A DNA stretch of 10,022 nucleotides, taken from contig JANQUX010000075.1 in NCBI GenBank assembly GCA_030730545.1, forward strand, positions 1-10,022, written 5' to 3'. The translations under genes and the position numbers were made by a program. Positions 5,806 to 10,022 of the stretch are shown piece by piece (the first letter of the stretch is position 1; the number at the start of each line of letters is the position of its first letter). Below the pieces are notes generated by a model that was not told the origin of the DNA, made no database searches, and was given only the letters and a program-made list of their open reading frames with translations. The DNA is from Maribacter sp. (lineage in GTDB: Bacteria > Bacteroidota > Bacteroidia > Flavobacteriales > Flavobacteriaceae).

Positions 5806-7365
5806 TTAGTTTGTAATCTCCACAACTACCGGAGATACTTTCTTCAATTTGTAACTTTTATTGTTTGTGATAAACGCTTCGATATCAAATATTTGAACGA
5901 TATCTCCTCTTTTAGCACGTGATAAAGCTTGTTTTGCTTTAGCATCCATCTTATTTCCTCTTACAGAAACAGTTGGTTGACCTGGTACTTTAAATTTAAA
6001 GCCGCTTACTGCAAGGTTCAAATCAAAATCAAAGTCTTCTAAGCCAGCACCGATCGTAGCGATCTCAACATTACTTTTTGGAAGTTTAATACTACCGGTT
6101 TGCTTACTTACACTACCTTCTGGTCTTGGAATATCTTTAATTCTGAATTCAGAGTTAGATGATACTGACTGACCGTCAGGTAAAGTACCTGAGGCTGTAA
6201 TAGTAACGTTTCTACCAGTACCTGGTGTCATTACATAACTACTACCACTAACAGCCTTAAGACCTGGAGCAGATGCTCTTACTTTATTATTTGGTATACC
6301 TGGTATAGATATAGACATTGGGTTAGCAACACCTCTATATACAACATTCATTTTATCAGCAGCAATTAAAGCAGCATTTGGCTTTGATATAGTTGCGAAT
6401 GAATTTTTAACCTCAACAGGAATTTCTTCACCATCTTGCTTGAAGTAGATAGTACCTTTTACTTCATGGTCACCAGCAGAACCAGAACCAATCAACATTT
6501 TAACACCACCAGCTTCTAATTTATAATCAGTACCTTCAGTTAATTTTCTACCATCTAAAGTTAACTCAGCTTTTACCGGAGTAGAAGAGTTATCAGTTTT
6601 GCTGATAATAATCTTACCATCATACTTCTCACCTGCATAGTATGCAGATTTAGTAGATGAAAGTGAAGTTGCGAAGTTCTTTAAAGAAACTTGGTTAGTC
6701 AACTCACCTGCTAACATAGATTTTAAAGCTGCTTCTTCAGTCGTTTTAACATCAGCTTGTAACTGAGTTAATTTTGCTAAAGATGCTACTAAAGGATATC
6801 CTTCATAATGATAGTTGATCCAATCTTGTTTGGTGCCGTCTCTTTTTTCAACTTTACCATTCTCATCTCCTGTTTGAAAACGATCGATAACAGATTGCTT
6901 TAAAGCTTTAGGCACTATTGCCGCAACTTGATCTCTGTAACCAGTTAAGTTGCTCATGAATTTTTTACCGTCTTCTGATAAAGTTTCACCTTGGAATAAT
7001 TTCTGATCTAAGTAATCAGCCATATCCATACGAGCATAATCTTTAGGATCTTCGATCCCTTCCATCATACCTTTTTTAAGTCCTTCTAAGTAATCATAAT
7101 ACTCTTGAGACATTGCTTTAATCTGTTGAGCATTCTTGTACAGCTTATCATATTTAGCTGCATCTTCAGATGCTTTAGTTTCCAGACTACCTAAGAACGC
7201 TTCGTTACTTGCGGTTGTCATTGCGTTTGAAGTCTCTAGCTTTTCATTCATTATACCGAATGCGGCTAATACCTCTTTACTCATGTTTAGTGCCAGCATT
7301 GCGATGAAGATCAAATACATTAAGTTGACCATCTTCTGACGTGGTGAATTTTTTCCTCCTGCCAT
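5806..7365 (-). CDS. gldM: Gliding motility / type IX secretion motor protein GldM
   Basis: This is a 519-residue protein with a short cytoplasmic N-terminus, a single membrane helix (about residues 12-34) and a long periplasmic part, the family architecture. The N-terminal MAGGKNSPRQKM...MSKEVLAAFG is the GldM signature. GldM forms a dimer whose helices sit inside a GldL pentamer, and rotation is passed through four periplasmic domains (about 36-225 helical, then three beta domains) to the GldKN ring. Arg9, which in the F. johnsoniae structure is reported to face the key GldL glutamate, is conserved. The C-terminal region (from about 400) carries the short glycine- and proline-rich beta segments expected for the last domain. 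It lies 57 bp after gldL, with an AT-rich leader lacking a Shine-Dalgarno sequence. The start is set by the conserved MAGGK. No truncation or frameshift is seen. Confidence 0.97.
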   Translation of the reverse strand: MAGGKNSPRQKMVNLMYLIFIAMLALNMSKEVLAAFGIMNEKLETSNAMTTASNEAFLGSLETKASEDAAKYDKLYKNAQQIKAMSQEYYDYLEGLKKGMMEGIEDPKDYARMDMADYLDQKLFQGETLSEDGKKFMSNLTGYRDQVAAIVPKALKQSVIDRFQTGDENGKVEKRDGTKQDWINYHYEGYPLVASLAKLTQLQADVKTTEEAALKSMLAGELTNQVSLKNFATSLSSTKSAYYAGEKYDGKIIISKTDNSSTPVKAELTLDGRKLTEGTDYKLEAGGVKMLIGSGSAGDHEVKGTIYFKQDGEEIPVEVKNSFATISKPNAALIAADKMNVVYRGVANPMSISIPGIPNNKVRASAPGLKAVSGSSYVMTPGTGRNVTITASGTLPDGQSVSSNSEFRIKDIPRPEGSVSKQTGSIKLPKSNVEIATIGAGLEDFDFDLNLAVSGFKFKVPGQPTVSVRGNKMDAKAKQALSRAKRGDIVQIFDIEAFITNNKSYKLKKVSPVVVEITN

Positions 7366-7380
7366 GGATTTATTTTTTTA

Positions 7381-7418
7381 GATTTTAATTAATAATTGAC
7401 TTGGGTTCTATTAAAATC
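7381..7418 (-). repeat. Inverted repeat in the gldL-gldM gap
   Basis: GATTTTAAT (7381-7389) and ATTAAAATC (7410-7418) are perfect 9-bp inverted repeats separated by 20 nt. They fill most of the 57-bp space between the gldL stop and the gldM start. In RNA this would be an AU-rich stem with a large loop. It is followed on the minus strand by TAAAAAAATAAATCC, not a U-run, so it is not an intrinsic terminator. It could be an RNA-processing or translation-tuning element, or chance in AT-rich spacer. Confidence 0.35.
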
Positions 7419-7422
7419 CAAT

Positions 7423-8082
7423 TTAGTTTTTACTACTCATTGCAGATAACATTCCACCATATACACCATTCAAAGAAGAAAGGTTTGTAGACAAAGATGC
7501 CATTTGATCTTTAAGTGCACTTGCATTTTGAACAACTTCTTCATTAACTGAAGCTTGTTTGCTAGCACTTTCTAATTGTACTTTATAAAGACTGTTCAAA
7601 GACTCCATTTGAGCTGCAGCATGAACCATTTCACTAGAATATTTCTTAGTAGATTCCATTGCATCAACTGTTGGAGCGATACCTTTAGCAGCACCTTCAA
7701 AGTTTTTAATGCTTGAACCTAAGCTTTCCATAAGACTTGCGTCTACACCAGCTTCTTTTAATAAATCATCTAATTTCTTAGATAAAGATGCTTCAGCTTC
7801 TTTAATTTCAGTTGCAGCTTGTGCTTTTTTAGGTGCTTTACCTTCACCACCAGCTAATTCTGGGTATACTAATGCCCAGTCTAGATCTTCATCTACTGGT
7901 TCGAATGCACTGATCGCGAAAATTAATGCTTCTGTAATAAGACCTATCGCTAAAAGAATACCACCATTTAATGGTCCTAACTCCCAGTGAAGAATTTTGA
8001 ATAATGCACCGATAATTACAACTGATGCTCCTAGCCCGTAGGCCATGTTAAATAATTTTTTTGTGGATTTTGACTGTGCCAT
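7423..8082 (-). CDS. gldL: Gliding motility / type IX secretion motor protein GldL
   Basis: This is a 219-residue inner-membrane protein with two N-terminal membrane helices (about 13-31 and 38-60) and a long cytoplasmic helical, Ala/Ser/Glu-rich C-terminal part (about 90-219). Five copies surround two GldM helices and use the proton gradient to drive rotation. The motor glutamate is present as Glu51 in helix 2 (ITEALIF); by my alignment from memory it corresponds to Glu49 of F. johnsoniae. Tyr15, Lys29, His32 and Glu61 also match conserved positions with the same +2 offset. FALSAFEP-like and DLDW.LVYPEL segments after helix 2 are family hallmarks. It sits 84 bp after gldK and 57 bp before gldM on the same strand. 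No promoter matching TAnnTTTG is evident in the AT-rich gap upstream. The length is normal. Confidence 0.97.
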   Translation of the reverse strand: MAQSKSTKKLFNMAYGLGASVVIIGALFKILHWELGPLNGGILLAIGLITEALIFAISAFEPVDEDLDWALVYPELAGGEGKAPKKAQAATEIKEAEASLSKKLDDLLKEAGVDASLMESLGSSIKNFEGAAKGIAPTVDAMESTKKYSSEMVHAAAQMESLNSLYKVQLESASKQASVNEEVVQNASALKDQMASLSTNLSSLNGVYGGMLSAMSSKN

Positions 8083-8166
8083 GTTTAATTTAATTTAAGG
8101 TTTAATAAAAAAAGATTTGGTTAAAAAATGAATTTGAATTTATTATAAAACTGTTAATACTATTAT
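8083..8166. other. gldK-gldL spacer, AT-rich
   Basis: This 84-bp gap is longer than a tight operon junction but holds no terminator. Just before the gldL start the minus strand has several tandem TTAAA/TTAAAC words and an A/T-rich run, with no Shine-Dalgarno sequence. No consensus promoter is visible, so read-through from gldK is the simplest view. Confidence 0.5.
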
Positions 8167-9531
8167 TTATTGTGTGGAATCTTCCTCACCCATATAATCT
8201 TGTACTGTTCTGAAACCGATGTAGCTACGAGCAGAATCAGCGTATTCGTAATCTCTTGTACTTACTTGTAAGAAGTAAGCTACATCTTTCCAGGATCCAC
8301 CTCTAATAACTTTTCTTGTATTAGATGTGTCACCTCCGTTAGGGTTCATTGTAGATACATAATCATATGCACTTGGATCATAACTTGAATTTGTCCACTC
8401 AGATACGTTACCTGCCATGTTGTACATATTAAAGTCATTAGGCTCGTAAGATTTCGCTTCTACTGTATATAAAGCAGCATCTGCAGCATAATCTCCACGT
8501 TGTGGTTTAAAGTTTGCCATAAAACAACCAGTATCACTGATTACATATGGGCCACCCCATGGGTACGTACCACCTTCGATACCACCTCTTGCAGCATATT
8601 CCCATTCAGCTTCTGTTGGAAGTCTAAATTGATTAACGAATTGTCTATTACGACTCTTGTTATCATCATTTTTGAACTTCGTTCTCCAGTTACAGAATGC
8701 TTTTGCTTGTTGCCAGCTGATACCAACTACAGGATATTCGCTATAGGCATCGTGCCAGAAATAATCATTGTGCATTGGTTCGTTATATGAATAAGAGAAA
8801 TCTCTGATCCATACAGTAGTATCTGGGTATATCTCTACTTCTTCGGTACGAATAAAGTCTTTGCGACTCTTGTTCCCTTTTAAAGAAGCTCGGGCAGCTG
8901 CCTCGATATCCATCCAACTATACTTATACTTTAAATTCTTAACGTTGATAGTACGTTGACCGTTATATGATTCTTCTTCAGATAAGTAGATAGAATCCAT
9001 AATTTCGGTATAATACTCATCTGGGTAGTCTGATGTGTCCCAAACTAGGTCTTCATCTTTACTTAACGCTCTACCTTCGTAGCCCGTTTCGCCCATACCC
9101 GAGTAATTATCTAACATATACTTATCGTATACAGATGCTCTTGTAGTATCTGCATCTTTAAATGCATAGTCACCAATACCGCCTTCTTCTGGACCGATAC
9201 CTAACTCATCAGCTAAAATGGCTAATTTGGTTCTTACGATAGAATCCTTTACCCATTCTACAAACTGACGATACTCACTATTCGTGATTTCTGTATCATC
9301 CATGTAAAAAGAACGTACCGTAACTGTCTTAGTCGGCGCATTCAATAATTTTCCTTGATCTTCTTCACTCTTACCCATTATGAAAGAACCCCTTGGGATA
9401 AGTTCCATTCCATATGGTTTTTCTGGATACCACTTTTTTCCCTGGACTCCAGTTAGCTCACCTTTTTGCTTAGACCCACAACTTGTGAGTAAAAAAACAA
9501 ACGCTATAGAGGATAACAATAGCTTCTTCAT
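8167..9531 (-). CDS. gldK: Gliding motility / type IX secretion lipoprotein GldK
   Basis: This is a 454-residue outer-membrane-associated lipoprotein. The signal peptide ends in a lipobox, LTSC, with Cys18 as the lipidated residue. No acidic run follows it, which fits a periplasm-facing anchor. The rest is a formylglycine-generating-enzyme (FGE/SUMF1) fold. The first half is seen at about 41-92 (GMELIPRGSFIMG, FYMDDTEITNSEY). An acidic insertion of about 170 residues follows. The second half runs from about 266, with YPVVGISW (266-273), RLPTEAEWEYAARGG (303-317), NVSEWT (375-380), VIRGGSW (408-414) and GFRTV (439-443). The FGE cysteine pair is missing, with no Cys after residue 336, so it is structural rather than catalytic, as expected for GldK. 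With GldN it builds the periplasmic ring of the T9SS. It is the first gene of the cluster, and no consensus promoter is visible in the 121 bp upstream. Confidence 0.97.
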   Translation of the reverse strand: MKKLLLSSIAFVFLLTSCGSKQKGELTGVQGKKWYPEKPYGMELIPRGSFIMGKSEEDQGKLLNAPTKTVTVRSFYMDDTEITNSEYRQFVEWVKDSIVRTKLAILADELGIGPEEGGIGDYAFKDADTTRASVYDKYMLDNYSGMGETGYEGRALSKDEDLVWDTSDYPDEYYTEIMDSIYLSEEESYNGQRTINVKNLKYKYSWMDIEAAARASLKGNKSRKDFIRTEEVEIYPDTTVWIRDFSYSYNEPMHNDYFWHDAYSEYPVVGISWQQAKAFCNWRTKFKNDDNKSRNRQFVNQFRLPTEAEWEYAARGGIEGGTYPWGGPYVISDTGCFMANFKPQRGDYAADAALYTVEAKSYEPNDFNMYNMAGNVSEWTNSSYDPSAYDYVSTMNPNGGDTSNTRKVIRGGSWKDVAYFLQVSTRDYEYADSARSYIGFRTVQDYMGEEDSTQ

Positions 9532-9652
9532 ACTTTAGGTTAAATTTCGATTATGGTTTAAACTGAGAATACAATAATTTATTCTATCAACTAAAACTAG
9601 GTTTTATATAAAATATTGTATTAAAGTCTTTTTATGCTTTAAAAAAATAATG
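9532..9652. other. Spacer between the arginase-family gene and gldK
   Basis: This is 121 bp of very AT-rich DNA. On the minus strand, TAGTTTTA (9591-9598) agrees with the -7 consensus TAnnTTTG at five of six fixed positions, but no TTG element lies at a suitable distance upstream. A 6-bp inverted repeat, TTAAAG/CTTTAA (9621-9626 and 9637-9642), is too weak to call a terminator. Whether gldK has its own promoter here, or is read through from the upstream gene, cannot be decided. Confidence 0.4.
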
Positions 9653-10022
9653 TTAATTAAAGCCTTTCTTATAGGCTTTGTACCACCTTTCTGGAATCTG
9701 TTGATTACATGCATCAATATAATCCTTCTCGGTGCAAGGTAATAACGCTGGTGTATGCCCTTTAGTATGTGAAGTAAAAATAGATGGGACTTCTGTCCAC
9801 CATCTTTCTGTTAATAAACTTTTGTAGAATACCAATTCTTCGTCTTCGCTAGGTACATTATACTTAACAAAGTCATCGGTTTTGGTATATGGACTTTCTT
9901 TTATTCTAAAATTGATACCTTCTATGAAGTACCATATTATCTGTGCTATCAGTTGTTGCGACTGTACGGTATTCTCCATTTCGTACAAACCGAATACAGA
10001 TACTTTATCGCTGATACCTGCA
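9653..10022 (-). CDS. Arginase / formimidoylglutamase family hydrolase, C-terminal part
   Basis: Only the last 122 codons are in the window. The frame stays open through the right edge, so the start and the metal-binding catalytic core lie outside. Visible is GISDKVSVFGLYEMENT followed by QLIAQIIWYFIEGIN, the last strand and helix of the ureohydrolase (arginase/agmatinase/formimidoylglutamase) fold. A roughly 75-residue tail rich in Trp, Tyr and Pro (TERWW, PERWYKAYKKGF) follows, which I associate with the Bacteroidota subgroup annotated as formimidoylglutamase. Such enzymes cleave an amidine or guanidine bond to release urea or formamide; HutG acts in histidine breakdown. The substrate cannot be judged from this part. 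A TTG at 9988 is an internal Leu codon and not the start. As I remember, this gene commonly precedes gldK in Flavobacteriaceae. Confidence 0.75.
   Translation of the reverse strand, partial: AGISDKVSVFGLYEMENTVQSQQLIAQIIWYFIEGINFRIKESPYTKTDDFVKYNVPSEDEELVFYKSLLTERWWTEVPSIFTSHTKGHTPALLPCTEKDYIDACNQQIPERWYKAYKKGFN

Noticed and set aside
7709..7990. Plus-strand open frame antisense to gldL, and similar antisense frames in the ABC-F, gldM and gldK genes
   Set aside because: They are mirror images of well-supported coding genes, have no recognisable domains, and their composition follows the opposite strand's codon pattern.
9621..9642. Inverted repeat TTAAAG...CTTTAA as terminator of the arginase-family gene
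   Set aside because: The stem is only 6 bp and AT-rich with a 10-nt loop, and no uninterrupted U-run follows on the minus strand.
9986..9988. TTG as the start of a small separate protein at the right edge
   Set aside because: The frame continues upstream without a stop to the window end, and the residues before it (GISDKVSVFG) belong to the ureohydrolase fold. It is an internal Leu codon of a larger gene.
1..10022. Mobile elements, CRISPR arrays, tRNA/rRNA genes, phage or defence systems
   Set aside because: No transposase, integrase, regularly spaced repeats, long terminal inverted repeats or tRNA-like folds were seen. The 72-bp periodicity at 237-1112 is the coding sequence of the LRRs.

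Overview
The window looks like chromosomal DNA from a marine-type member of the Flavobacteriaceae (Bacteroidota). The evidence is the AT-rich composition, the absence of Shine-Dalgarno sequences in front of the genes, a TAnnTTTG-type -7 promoter element, and above all an intact gldK-gldL-gldM-gldN cluster, which is diagnostic of gliding/T9SS Bacteroidota. I cannot assign a genus from the sequence alone.

Layout, right to left, because most genes are on the minus strand. At the right edge is the C-terminal third of an arginase/formimidoylglutamase-family hydrolase (9653-10022, cut by the window end). After a 121-bp gap come gldK (8167-9531), gldL (7423-8082), gldM (5806-7365) and gldN (4854-5741). 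A strong intrinsic terminator with a GAAA loop (4799-4826) closes this cluster. A second terminator-like hairpin lies between gldM and gldN (5763-5791). Downstream of the operon terminator is a stand-alone FAD-dependent oxidoreductase of the DAO/MnmC-C type (3711-4754), apparently with its own, possibly leaderless, promoter. It converges on, and overlaps by 11 bp, a plus-strand DUF983 zinc-ribbon membrane protein (3326-3721). The DUF983 gene is divergent from a minus-strand ABC-F ATPase (1275-3185), and two abutting palindromes sit in the shared 140-bp promoter region. The last gene is a secreted leucine-rich-repeat protein (237-1112), preceded by a 21-bp-spaced direct repeat and followed by a clear intrinsic terminator (174-205). 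Positions 1-173 hold no gene that I can see.

How the genes work together. GldL and GldM form the proton-driven inner-membrane rotary motor. The periplasmic part of GldM reaches the outer-membrane-associated ring made of the lipoprotein GldK and GldN. Together they energise type IX secretion and, in gliding species, movement of surface adhesins. The key residues expected of the motor (GldL Glu51, GldM Arg9) are present, so the machine looks functional. The flanking genes are probably housekeeping neighbours rather than motor parts: a histidine/arginine-type catabolic hydrolase, a ribosome-associated ABC-F ATPase, a DUF983 protein and a possible tRNA-modifying FAD enzyme. The LRR protein has a signal peptide but no recognisable T9SS C-terminal sorting domain.

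The window is largely conserved core genome. I did not find a convincing new multi-gene system. The most useful leads are the gldM/gldN hairpin, the MnmC-like FAD enzyme, and the regulatory-looking repeats around the LRR and ABC-F genes.
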